Positions 57,001 to 64,000 of a DNA stretch of 64,000 bases are shown here, piece after piece. A program made the position numbers and the translations under genes. This DNA is from a virus, in the IMG/VR virus record IMGVR_UViG_3300020468_000005, positions 24,573-88,572 of that record; one strand, 5' to 3'. The notes below the pieces were generated by a model. That model was not told the origin of the DNA. It did no database searches and was given only the letters and a program-made list of their open reading frames with translations. Numbering within the stretch: position 1 is the stretch's first letter; each line of letters opens with the position of its first letter.

Positions 57001-59508
57001 TCATATTCCTTCACCACAACTGGAACTGGTGTTTTAGTTAACATCACACAACAACCAAGTGCTGCAAGTGTTGAAGCAGGTTCTGGTAATACTGCTACCT
57101 TCGGACCTGTAGCAGGTATTAGTTCTGATGGATCTACAATTATATTCCGATGGGAGTTCTCAAGTAATGGTGGTGTAGGTTGGTCTAGTGTTGTTGATGG
57201 TGGTGGATATAGTGGATCAAGTACAAATACACTTACCGTAGATGACGATTTTGCCAAGAACACTTATCAGTATCGTTGTAAGATGGAAACTAATACTTCG
57301 GTACAACCATCTTATACAAATGCAGCTACGTTAACAGTATTCAGAGTCATTACTATAAGCAATCAACCAACTGATCAGAATCCAATGGCACCCGCAGCTG
57401 CTACATTTACAGTTGCTGCATCAACATTAGATACTGCTACAATCGCATATCAATGGGAAAAATCTGAAAATAATGATGGTATCAACTACGCAACTATAGG
57501 TGGTGCAACAGGAGCAAGTTATGTTACTGCTGCTACAACATATGATGCTGATTACGGAGATTATTATAGATGTGTTCTCTCAGCTCAAGGTGCATCTAAT
57601 GTAACAACTACCTCTGCCAGAAATTTAGTTCAAAGAACTATAAACATTACATCACAACCAACTAATGATACTGGTGCTGTTGGTGGGACAAGATCATTTG
57701 GTGTTGCTGCTACTACATCAGATTCTGATCCTGGCGACATCACATTCCAGTGGCAAGTATCTATCACTAACGGAGCGTCTTGGTCTAATGTATCTGAAGG
57801 AACTGGTGGAACTACAGCTACATATACAACTCCTACATTAACTACAACATATGATGAGTATCAATATCGTTGTTTACTTTCAGCACCTGGTGCAACAACT
57901 ATACCTTCTAATGCTGCTACATTACAAGTAGAAACAGTAACTGTTGTTGTTACAAACCAACCAACTCCTCAGAGTGTAAACGAAAATTCTACTGCAACAT
58001 TTACTACACTTGGTGATACTACAATGTCACCTGTAGGTGGTAACGCTGCATCTTCTTCATTTGATACAGAACAATTTGATACACCAACTGGCGGTGGTGG
58101 AGGAGGATTTGAAGGGCAATCATCCCATGAACCTAATGTTACATACCAATGGGAAAAATCTGATAACGCAGGTGCTAACTGGAATCCAATTGGAGGTGCT
58201 ACTAGTGCATCATATACAACTGCAGCTACAGTATATGCTACTGATCATGATGACCAGTATCGTTGTGTTATTAGTGCAGTCGGTGCAGCATCTGATACAA
58301 CAACAAATGCTGTTACACTAACAGTCTTAAGAACATTTTCTATTACAGCACAACCTTCTAACCCAACTGCAAATGAAGGTGCTACTGCATCATTCTCTGT
58401 TAGTACATCTTCTAGTAGTGGAACTCCAACATACCAGTGGGAAAGATCTGATGATAATGGATCTAACTACTCTCCTGTTGGTGGAGCAACAAATGCAGCA
58501 TACACTACACCAACATTAGTACATGCTAATGATGACGATGATCGTTATCGTTGCGTAGTATCTCTTGTTGGATCTGCTGCTGACATAACTTCTGATCATG
58601 GACTATTGACTGTTCTAAGAGTTATTTCTATTAGTCAACAACCAGTAGATACATCTGTAATTGAAGGGCAGACCGCAACCTTTAGTATTACTGCTGCGAT
58701 CACTAGTGATTCTATAGCATATCAATGGCAGAAATCTACAGACAGTGGTGGTAATTGGACTAATATCAATGGTGCAAACGCAGCATCATACACTACACCT
58801 GCAACAACATTCCCAACAAGTCCATCAGAACAGTTCCGTTGTGTTTTATCTAACGCAGAAGCAACCACTGTAACTTCTAATTCTATAACTTTAACTGTTA
58901 ATGAATCTGAATTTGTATCTGGTCCTACTACAGTAACACCATTTGTTGATCCAGACACTACCAAAACATTATCGAGAAGACCAGTTATTACTACTTCTGC
59001 ATTCGTTTCTGAATATGCAGGATCAACTCATGCTTCTACATTCTGGAGAATTAGAAGAGTAAGTGATAACGTAACTGTATATGATACTGCAGGTACATAT
59101 GCTAATGGTGATACAGGTAACTTAACCTCATTTACTGTGCCATCTGCTGTTCTAGATTTTGACACTACCTATCAGGTACAGGTTAAATTTAGAGATAATG
59201 CTAACTTGGAAAGTGCTTATACATCTGCGGTTAATTTCACAACACCATTTGTAGATCAACCAGATATCCAAACAATAGTACCAGCATTTAACCCAACAAT
59301 TAATGTTGATCCTATTGCACTGAAGACTGGTTATCAGCATACCTCTAGTGATTGGCAGTTTGCTGCAACAACAGCTTTCTCACCTCCTGTTCACCAATCA
59401 CTTGGTAACCCAACTAACTTAACACAGTATTCTTTACCTGTTAACGTTACTTTGAACGCAAACACTACATATTATGTAAGAATTAGATTCAACGTTAATC
59501 CTACCTAA
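54019..59508 (+). CDS. Subtilisin-like serine protease with cupredoxin-like and Ig-like domains (1829 aa)
   Basis: Residues 1-75 (VVVRVSDNYSIDSAAAAILK; KKCTWDGEKFEVAP) look like an I9-type propeptide. A cupredoxin-like domain follows (TFDQSDSSNATHPLRF; FYCVAHPGMG). The S8 catalytic core is complete: D275 in VIDTGV, H335 in NGHGTYCA, N453 in RSAGNG and S553 in NGTSFSCP. A second cupredoxin-like domain lies near 660-775 (TYYYQCSAHNAMNG), then a beta-rich linker, six Ig-like domains (about 1010-1630, nt 57046-58905) and two C-terminal FN3-like units. There is no signal peptide, so it probably travels on the virion. It lies directly before gp13. A role in cutting the host surface or maturing virion proteins is inferred. 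Ig copy four carries a Gly-rich insertion. Confidence 0.8.
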   Translation: MKRVVVRVSDNYSIDSAAAAILKLYGYLTFVESFRSFSIITFDCPEKYSSGLLDKLNALGPIKKCTWDGEKFEVAPVDTGATLSVDNSSSLEINTSGESNTTANTRNLVTSGSGTIYVKVQNIGGQNLYVFSSSISGTYSVFANQTGFVQGGTYTFDQSDSSNATHPLRFSTTPDGIHITGGSEMTTGVSTTGTPGTNGTTVLTVSSATPSILYFYCVAHPGMGRYQVSPINRYGTVNIHDYWHLDRITKQDRQYLNGQYSYTQAGDGVDIYVIDTGVRGASRPTGNNAALHPELYDPDFVSDLNGTSEQQNYRVFQLSHYAGAYGTNNEDDNGHGTYCAILSAGRTAGVAKDAKIYALKAFSSSNQGSYTAILGAYQAVIDHNDNTSGDYKNNTRPAIINASFGPTIPSEGYPYVELNDAGSDSGVDEEMLDDIEGTISSSYNILVVRSAGNGFKNASDQFVGPMQTKAIAGSRTAGYADNTDGGINNVDADQKKICVGASEYNDRWADFSNYGAGVTTVAPGARILSPAYDWTANTPYTSPSNYNTINGTSFSCPIVVGIMACYFSKNGYTSNTNNLAGTSKVYHRIYAAAGNLTVLGTNNYPTNSIEDKKLIDNPYETSNGSNQLLVKFNPSDSAHFIGNVGKKCQLRTTGSTAGAGGATPTAFNVTTTSPSFSYYTLNGTDRNGAVSGNNAGVAVYVGDTINFNLSGVSGSHPFYIKTVQGTGTGNQVSTPAATGQGSTGTTTVSWTPNTAGTYYYQCSAHNAMNGTITVSNAPGSGTGVTVGGINVSELSQSGWLTIQAENAVDNTITLFASSNATGSTTGGGSNNYLALIKSEDLLHESYDGVVSTSTTLRSQTDTQEAAGTGTYTDVIYYPVDSGVDFNYSLSTQSLTSKRGAFFPYIDTNVTWTTSSGSIATYSNGDSVNIDLGLDGTTFASEPTFEFYTLSGDSIGSSGLSLDQSTGILSGTVTADYIDTTFNFTITENITANARSYSFTTTGTGVLVNITQQPSAASVEAGSGNTATFGPVAGISSDGSTIIFRWEFSSNGGVGWSSVVDGGGYSGSSTNTLTVDDDFAKNTYQYRCKMETNTSVQPSYTNAATLTVFRVITISNQPTDQNPMAPAAATFTVAASTLDTATIAYQWEKSENNDGINYATIGGATGASYVTAATTYDADYGDYYRCVLSAQGASNVTTTSARNLVQRTINITSQPTNDTGAVGGTRSFGVAATTSDSDPGDITFQWQVSITNGASWSNVSEGTGGTTATYTTPTLTTTYDEYQYRCLLSAPGATTIPSNAATLQVETVTVVVTNQPTPQSVNENSTATFTTLGDTTMSPVGGNAASSSFDTEQFDTPTGGGGGGFEGQSSHEPNVTYQWEKSDNAGANWNPIGGATSASYTTAATVYATDHDDQYRCVISAVGAASDTTTNAVTLTVLRTFSITAQPSNPTANEGATASFSVSTSSSSGTPTYQWERSDDNGSNYSPVGGATNAAYTTPTLVHANDDDDRYRCVVSLVGSAADITSDHGLLTVLRVISISQQPVDTSVIEGQTATFSITAAITSDSIAYQWQKSTDSGGNWTNINGANAASYTTPATTFPTSPSEQFRCVLSNAEATTVTSNSITLTVNESEFVSGPTTVTPFVDPDTTKTLSRRPVITTSAFVSEYAGSTHASTFWRIRRVSDNVTVYDTAGTYANGDTGNLTSFTVPSAVLDFDTTYQVQVKFRDNANLESAYTSAVNFTTPFVDQPDIQTIVPAFNPTINVDPIALKTGYQHTSSDWQFAATTAFSPPVHQSLGNPTNLTQYSLPVNVTLNANTTYYVRIRFNVNPT
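57046..58905 (+). repeat. Six Ig-like repeats in the protease gene
   Basis: Units of about 95 residues each follow I-x-x-Q-P, E-G-x-x-A-T-F, YQWEKS-x-x-x-G-x-N-W, an A-x-Y-T-T-x-T strand and Q-Y-R-C-V-x-S, ending in T-x-x-x-x-L-T-V. Examples are YQWEKSDNAGANW, YQWERSDDNGSNY and YQWQKSTDSGGNW. Unlike classical Ig domains, only the second cysteine of the usual pair (YRC) is kept; the first position is not Cys. Confidence 0.8.
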
Positions 59509-59509
59509 C

Positions 59510-60325
59510 ATGTCAATCCCATCAACCAGACAGGGACTTATAGATTATGCACTACGTCAAAATGGTGCTCCCGTCCTAGAAATAAACATAGAAGATGATC
59601 AGATAAGTGATATAGTAGATGATGCTGTCCAGTTTTATAATGAGAGACATATGGATGGATACATCAGAACTCATTTAAAAGTGAAGTTTACTCAGGATAT
59701 GATTGATGCCATGACAACTGATAATACTACGCAAGTAACAGGTGCAACATCATCAGCATTGGCAGTTGATTGGTTTGAACAAAACAACTATCTTAAAGTT
59801 CCTGAGCATGTTACTAGTGTTATAAAGGTATTTGATTTTGTATCCAAGAATGTTACAAACTTATTTGACGTTAGGTATCAGTGGAGATTGAATGACCTTT
59901 GGGATCTTACACAGACAGAGATCCTTACATATGAAATGGTCAATAGAAGATTAGAAGATATCTACTATCTGTTGGAAGGACAGAAACAAACTAGATTCCA
60001 AGTAAGAGGTGATAGGTTATATCTAGATTTAGATTTTAAAACTGATGTTAAGGAAAATGATTTCTTAGTTATTGAATGCTATCGTGCAATAGATCCTAGT
60101 ACTACAACTGCTGTATATAATGACTTGTGGTTAAAGAGATATGTGACTGCATTGATACAGAGACAGTGGGGTGCTAATTTAATTAAGTTCCAAGGAGCAC
60201 AGTTGCCAGGTGGAATTACAATGAACGGTGAGTTTATATACAACGAAGGTAAGGCAAAGGTAGAGAAATTAGAAGAGGAAATGCTTACTCAGTATGAGAC
60301 ACCTCCACTTGACATGATCGGATAA
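59510..60325 (+). CDS. gp13: Neck protein gp13
   Basis: This 271-residue protein begins MSIPSTRQGLIDYALRQNGA, then VLEINIEDDQISDIVDDAVQ and FYNERHMDGYIRTHLKVKFT. This is the characteristic N terminus of T4-like gp13 in marine myoviruses (309 residues in T4). Gp13 and gp14 form the neck that closes the filled head and accepts the tail. Synteny with gp14, gp15 and gp16 immediately downstream confirms the call. The gp14 start overlaps the stop by one base (TAATG). Confidence 0.9.
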   Translation: MSIPSTRQGLIDYALRQNGAPVLEINIEDDQISDIVDDAVQFYNERHMDGYIRTHLKVKFTQDMIDAMTTDNTTQVTGATSSALAVDWFEQNNYLKVPEHVTSVIKVFDFVSKNVTNLFDVRYQWRLNDLWDLTQTEILTYEMVNRRLEDIYYLLEGQKQTRFQVRGDRLYLDLDFKTDVKENDFLVIECYRAIDPSTTTAVYNDLWLKRYVTALIQRQWGANLIKFQGAQLPGGITMNGEFIYNEGKAKVEKLEEEMLTQYETPPLDMIG

Positions 60326-61662
60326 TGGCAAGAACCACTTACTTTACACATGGCACTAGGAACGAACAGTTCTTACAGCAGAATCTAGTAGAAGAATATC
60401 TCAAGATGTTTGGGATGGATGTTCTCTACTGCCCTAGAGAGATCATGCAAACTGATGGTGTGTTTAATGAAGAGGTGATTGGTGAGTTTAATGATGCATA
60501 TATTATAGAAGCATATCTAGAAAATTTTGAAGGGTTCCAAGGTGGTGGAGATCTATTAACAAAGTTTGGTGTAGCACAGACTGATGAGATAACTATGATT
60601 ATATCTCAGCAAAGATTTTCAGATCTTATATCACAATTCCTTTTACTTGACCCAGATTACAAAGCACCTGAGAGACCACAAGAAGGAGATCTGATATATT
60701 TTCCATTAACAAGTAATTACTTTGAGATAAAATTTGTAGAGCATGAAGAACCATATTACCAATTAGGTAAAGGTTACGTATACAAACTCAAGGCAGAACT
60801 ATTCGAGTACAGTGACGAGCAAGGAGATCTATTTGATAGTGATGAGGATCTAGTAGATTACGGTTATACTGTTAAGCACTACTATCTTCCTGTCAATGGA
60901 ATCACTGCAGCAGCTACCGCAACTGTATCAAGTGGATCTATTGATCAAATCTTTATAAGCACTAATGGATCTAAGTATAATGAAACACCTACAGTTACAA
61001 TATCTGGTGATGGGCAAGATGCAACTGCAGAAGCATTCTTAGTAAACATAACTCTAAGTGGTGGTTCTCCAGTATCATCTGCAGTCATACGAGGAGTTGT
61101 AAAAGAAGGTGAGATTAGAGATGTACAAATAGTTGATGGTGGTAGTGGATATGATGAAGATAGGGTATCAGTTGTTGTTAGTGCTCCTGACAATCCTGGT
61201 AGAATGGCACAACTAACTCCTACTTTTACCAATGGAACATTGACTGCTCTTAATATAGTCAATGGTGGTTCTGGATATAGGAGCGTTAAGTTAGTTGATA
61301 TTACAAATGCTGGTACTGGATATACATCTGCAACTGTAGGTTTCACATCTGCCCCTGTAGGTATTTCAGGATCATTTACTGTACCTGAAACAGTCACTGG
61401 TAGTACTAGTGGTACTACTGCAAACCTTGTAGAGTGGGATGCAGGTGAAGCTTGGGTCAAACTTAAATCACCTACTGGATCATTTATAATAGGTGAATCT
61501 ATAGTAGGATCAGAGTCTGGAGCTACAATTGTGCTAGATAGTAGGGATGAGCAAGCAACTGCTGACCCTAAATACTCTGAAAGTGTCACCTTTGAGAGTT
61601 TTGGAGATGACATTCTTGACTTCAGTGAAGGCAACCCATTTGGAATAGCAGGTAACTTATAA
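60325..61662 (+). CDS. gp14: Neck protein gp14, enlarged by beta repeats
   Basis: The first roughly 190 residues (MARTTYFTHGTRNEQFLQQN, then DLIYFPLTSNYFEIKFVEHE) match T4-like gp14, the head-completion neck protein. The protein is 445 residues against 256 in T4. The extra length comes from GSGY-type repeats at about 198-350: IFISTNGSKYNETPTV, VQIVDGGSGYDEDRVSV, ALNIVNGGSGYRSV and ITNAGTGYTSATV. The end returns to a gp14-like acidic tail (DDILDFSEGNPFGI). It is coupled to gp13 and gp15 by one-base stop/start overlaps. Confidence 0.88.
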   Translation: MARTTYFTHGTRNEQFLQQNLVEEYLKMFGMDVLYCPREIMQTDGVFNEEVIGEFNDAYIIEAYLENFEGFQGGGDLLTKFGVAQTDEITMIISQQRFSDLISQFLLLDPDYKAPERPQEGDLIYFPLTSNYFEIKFVEHEEPYYQLGKGYVYKLKAELFEYSDEQGDLFDSDEDLVDYGYTVKHYYLPVNGITAAATATVSSGSIDQIFISTNGSKYNETPTVTISGDGQDATAEAFLVNITLSGGSPVSSAVIRGVVKEGEIRDVQIVDGGSGYDEDRVSVVVSAPDNPGRMAQLTPTFTNGTLTALNIVNGGSGYRSVKLVDITNAGTGYTSATVGFTSAPVGISGSFTVPETVTGSTSGTTANLVEWDAGEAWVKLKSPTGSFIIGESIVGSESGATIVLDSRDEQATADPKYSESVTFESFGDDILDFSEGNPFGIAGNL

Positions 61663-62666
61663 TGTTAGGTGCATACACATACAACAAGATTATTAGAAAG
61701 TGCGTCATAGGATTTGGAACACTCTTCAATAATATAGAATGTAGAAAAGAAAACAAAGACGGATCAATTTATAGTAGGATGAAAGTTCCTCTAGCATACG
61801 GTCCTCGACAGAAATTTTTAGCAAGACTAGAACAACAGGCAGATCTTAACCAGAAGGTTGCGATCACAGTTCCCCGTTTATCTTTTGAGATGACGGGTAT
61901 TTCATATGATAGTGCTAGGAAACTTGCTCCAACAACATTAACTGTAAAAGCAAAAGATGCTACTAGTGTGAATAAACAATTTACACCAGTTCCCTATAAT
62001 ATTGATTTTGAACTTAATGTTATATCAAAAACTAATGATGAAGCGTTAGAAATATTAGAACAGATTCTACCAGTCTTTCAACCTTCTTATCAAATTACAA
62101 TCAAGATGGTTGATGATATGAATGACTATAGAGATCTTCCAATAATTCTTAATAGTATTAACTATAGTGATGACTATGAAGGAACTTTTGATGATAAGAA
62201 AATTACTTTAGTGAGTCTCAGTTTTACTGTAAAAGCATACATCTTCGGACCTGTAGGAACTCAAGGACCTATCAAGAAAGCAAAAGCAGATATCTATACT
62301 ACTATGCCTTCTGCTACAGCTACCAGACAAGTTGCTTATACTGTGGAACCAAGAGCACTTACGGACAAAAATAAGGATGGAACTGCAGAACTTTCAGGTG
62401 CTATTACTGCAAGAAACCTTGTAATAGAGTTAGTAGACTACAGCAATATTCCTACCCAATCTTATATTGAAGTTGGAAATGAAGTGATGTATGTTAAAGC
62501 TAAGACTTCTCCAAACAAATTACAGGTTCGTAGAGCACAGAATGGAACCACAGCAGCTGCAGCTGCTTCTGGTACTCCAATAGATCTAGTTGATGCAACA
62601 GATGATGCATTACTAACTGGTGATGATGACTTTGGATTTAGCGAGACAATATCTTATTATGAATAA
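61662..62666 (+). CDS. gp15: Tail sheath stabiliser gp15
   Basis: The N terminus (AYTYNKIIRKCVIGFGTLFN, then NIECRKENKDGS), VPLAYGPRQKFLARLEQQAD, PRLSFEMTGISYDSARK and ILEQILPVFQPSYQITIKM match T4-like gp15, which caps the tail tube and sheath and joins the neck. It is 334 residues against 272 in T4. The extra C-terminal part (about 228-334) holds an EIIxY/RG-type module with YIEVGNEVMYVKAKTSPNKL and VRRAQNGTTAAAAASGT. The gp16 start lies eight bases before its end. Confidence 0.9.
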   Translation: MLGAYTYNKIIRKCVIGFGTLFNNIECRKENKDGSIYSRMKVPLAYGPRQKFLARLEQQADLNQKVAITVPRLSFEMTGISYDSARKLAPTTLTVKAKDATSVNKQFTPVPYNIDFELNVISKTNDEALEILEQILPVFQPSYQITIKMVDDMNDYRDLPIILNSINYSDDYEGTFDDKKITLVSLSFTVKAYIFGPVGTQGPIKKAKADIYTTMPSATATRQVAYTVEPRALTDKNKDGTAELSGAITARNLVIELVDYSNIPTQSYIEVGNEVMYVKAKTSPNKLQVRRAQNGTTAAAAASGTPIDLVDATDDALLTGDDDFGFSETISYYE

Positions 62667-63084
62667 CGAAGACATGTCAGGATTAGATAAAGCGTTCGAG
62701 ACTGTGGAAGCAGTCTCAGCGGAGGTGACTCCTGAGAAACCACAACCTGTAAAAAAGGTAGAAGGAAAAGACGAGGTACAAGACGACTATGAATATGCAC
62801 GAGGAAACCTTTATGCCTTGGTGGATAAAGGACAAGAAGCTGTCAACGGTGCTCTTGATTTGGCTATGTCTTCTGATCACCCTAGAGCATACGAAGTTGC
62901 TGGACAACTCATCAAACACGTAGGTGATGTAGCAGACAAACTGATGGCACTACAGAAAGACAAGAAAAATGTCAAAGAAGAGAGTGCTAAGAAAGTGGTA
63001 ACTAACAACTCATTATTTGTTGGTAGCACTGCTGATCTTCAAAAGATGCTAAAGAATGCATCTAAAAAATCAAAGGATAAATAG
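62659..63084 (+). CDS. gp16: Small terminase subunit gp16
   Basis: ATG at 62659 (MNNEDMSGLDKAFETVEAVS) is preferred. It gives the usual eight-base overlap with gp15 and a 141-residue protein, near the T4 length of 164. An in-frame ATG at 62620 would lie deep in gp15. The core YARGNLYALVDKGQEAVNGA, DLAMSSDHPRAYEVAGQLIK and the basic tail are typical of T4-like gp16, the ring-forming regulator of the packaging motor. Gp17 is not in the window; it would be expected further downstream. Confidence 0.85.
   Translation: MNNEDMSGLDKAFETVEAVSAEVTPEKPQPVKKVEGKDEVQDDYEYARGNLYALVDKGQEAVNGALDLAMSSDHPRAYEVAGQLIKHVGDVADKLMALQKDKKNVKEESAKKVVTNNSLFVGSTADLQKMLKNASKKSKDK
63076..63083 (+). promoter_or_regulatory. 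Probable late promoter before the small repeat protein
   Basis: GATAAATA fits the NATAAATA late motif. It overlaps the gp16 stop and lies only about six bases before the ATG at 63089, so it may instead serve the gene at 63346 or be a chance match. Confidence 0.3.
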
Positions 63085-63088
63085 TCAC

Positions 63089-63349
63089 ATGGCATACCAA
63101 AGAAACGACGAAAACTGCGACCCCGTAAGTCCTCAACCAGGCAAGACTACAGTACAGCAGTTCTCAAATCCTTATGACGGTTGGAGTACAGTAACGTACG
63201 AAAACTTCAACGCTGACTATCAAGCTCGCAATACTGATAATACTGCGAGAACACCTGGTACATACCAAGCAAGGAATACTAACAATACTGCTAGGACTCC
63301 TGCATCGTATCAGCGTCACGATGAAAATTGCGACGCAGTATCAGGATGA
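63089..63349 (+). CDS. Small internally duplicated protein (86 aa)
   Basis: ATG at 63089 (MAYQRNDENCDPVSP) is preferred over an in-frame ATG at 63056 inside gp16. The protein is built of repeats. Two YQARNT-x-NTARTP units lie in tandem at about residues 44-72. YQRNDENCDPVS at the start and YQRHDENCDAVSG at the end bracket the protein. There is no known family. The Asn/Thr/Arg-rich composition and the two Cys give no function. The stop overlaps the next start (ATGA). Confidence 0.65.
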   Translation: MAYQRNDENCDPVSPQPGKTTVQQFSNPYDGWSTVTYENFNADYQARNTDNTARTPGTYQARNTNNTARTPASYQRHDENCDAVSG

Positions 63350-64000
63350 CTACTAGAATCCCTACAATGTATGGAAGGTACTATGTTCTTACTCTCGTAT
63401 GGAGAGGTAGAGAATATACTATCACTGTGTTTAGATCTAAGTTACAAAAACTTCAGAGACCACAAGCACAGAAGATAGCAGACAAGGTATATCCTGGCAG
63501 TAGGGTTATTAAGTATCATGAGTCTGATCCTACAGATTCCCCTGTTGTATTATCAACTGAAGGTTATAGACCTAAAGGATATAAGAAAAAGAAAAAAGAA
63601 CCAAGTAAAGCTGGTTCAGAAGAATTAGCAACTCCATCAACAGATACTGGAACTGCATCAATGGGTGCATTCAATAGTTATGGAGAAGAAACTAAATGTG
63701 GTAAGGGAGAATACTTCTGTAATGATGATCAGAAATGTAAACCTATTCCAAAGGGTCATCATGTTATGCCAGATGGTATGCTCATGAAAGGTGAGACTCA
63801 TAAAGAGCAGATAACATCATACAATCAATTAGATAAGAAAAAAAATTGTGGTTGTGGTCAAACTCCATGTATAACATATGGTAAGAAAGATTTAACTAAA
63901 GAAGGTGCTGCATGGACAAAGAAGTCTGGTAAGAATAAAGAAGGTGGTTTAAATGAGAAAGGGAGAAAGTCTTATGAGAGAGACAATCCTGGTTCTGACT
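63346..64000 (+). CDS. Cys-rich basic protein, runs off the right edge
   Basis: The frame opens at ATG 63346 (MTTRIPTMYGRYYVLTLVWR), overlapping the previous stop as ATGA, and stays open for 218 codons to the window end. It contains a Lys-rich linker (KGYKKKKKEPSKAGS) and a Cys cluster KCGKGEYFCNDDQKCKPIP. NCGCGQTPC follows, then LTKEGAAWTKKSGKNKEGGL and NEKGRKSYERDNPGSD. The last part resembles the DUF6321 segment seen in marine T4-like phage proteins. Metal binding is plausible from the cysteines but unproven. Because the gene is cut, its length and possible fusion are unknown. Confidence 0.65.
   Translation, partial: MTTRIPTMYGRYYVLTLVWRGREYTITVFRSKLQKLQRPQAQKIADKVYPGSRVIKYHESDPTDSPVVLSTEGYRPKGYKKKKKEPSKAGSEELATPSTDTGTASMGAFNSYGEETKCGKGEYFCNDDQKCKPIPKGHHVMPDGMLMKGETHKEQITSYNQLDKKKNCGCGQTPCITYGKKDLTKEGAAWTKKSGKNKEGGLNEKGRKSYERDNPGSD

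Noticed and set aside
60945-61634. Long minus-strand open frame over gp14
   Set aside because: It is the antisense shadow of the GSGY repeats in gp14. It has a Pro/Ser/Leu-biased composition, no ribosome site, and every other gene is on the plus strand.
62620-62658. Upstream ATG for gp16
   Set aside because: It would lie deeper in gp15. The ATG at 62659 gives the usual eight-base overlap and a normal gp16 N terminus.
63056-63088. Upstream ATG for the small repeat protein
   Set aside because: It lies inside gp16. The ATG at 63089 starts the repeated YQR-x-DENCD element.
1-64000. tRNA genes, insertion sequences and homing endonucleases
   Set aside because: There is no cloverleaf-like gap, no transposase, and no GIY-YIG or HNH motif in any frame. 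Almost every base is inside a structural gene.

Overview
The window is a nearly gap-free, plus-strand-only block of virion genes from an AT-rich, T4-like marine myovirus. The best guess is a cyanophage of Synechococcus or Prochlorococcus; a pelagiphage or another marine T4-like phage cannot be excluded, because no photosynthesis or replication gene lies in the window. The evidence is the conserved T4 order: gp6 (cut by the left edge), a giant protein in the gp7 slot, gp8, a DUF4815 protein, a tail-fibre region, then gp13, gp14, gp15 and gp16. Further support comes from stop/start overlaps of the TAATG type and from T4-type late promoters (TATAAATA and GATAAATA).

Layout: 1-22628 is baseplate, with gp6, a 4517-residue protein with a YHYH domain, gp8 and a 2235-residue DUF4815 protein. 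22628-47860 is the fibre region. It has small connector-like proteins, a 561-residue fibre, a 2414-residue fibre with beta-helix and LamG-like domains, a 4195-residue fibre, a fibrinogen-like adhesin and a propeller-like or lectin-like adhesin. 47863-54005 is an unusual island: two accessory proteins (one resembling a fibre-assembly chaperone), a U32-like protein fused to a SAM methyltransferase, a glycine-rich adhesin, two small ORFs and a class III PLP aminotransferase. 54019-59508 encodes a subtilisin-like protease with cupredoxin-like and Ig-like domains. 59510-63084 is the neck and packaging set gp13-gp16. The right edge holds a small repeat protein and a Cys-rich basic protein that runs off the window.

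Two genes (829-14382 and 33106-45693) take up about 41 percent of the window. They, and several normally compact T4 proteins (gp8, gp14, gp15), are built or expanded from a small set of recurring modules: GSGY beta repeats, one-Cys YPR/HTF repeats, GGND helical modules, an EIIxY/RG module, HGL/DFTSG modules and FDG/NGV modules. The same parts therefore appear in neck, baseplate and fibre proteins.

The strongest candidates for undescribed biology are the U32-methyltransferase fusion with its seven cysteines in two clusters, the co-located aminotransferase, and the protease-Ig virion protein. All functional links between these are inference. There is no intergenic stretch longer than about 40 bases, and I saw no tRNA, insertion sequence or CRISPR array.
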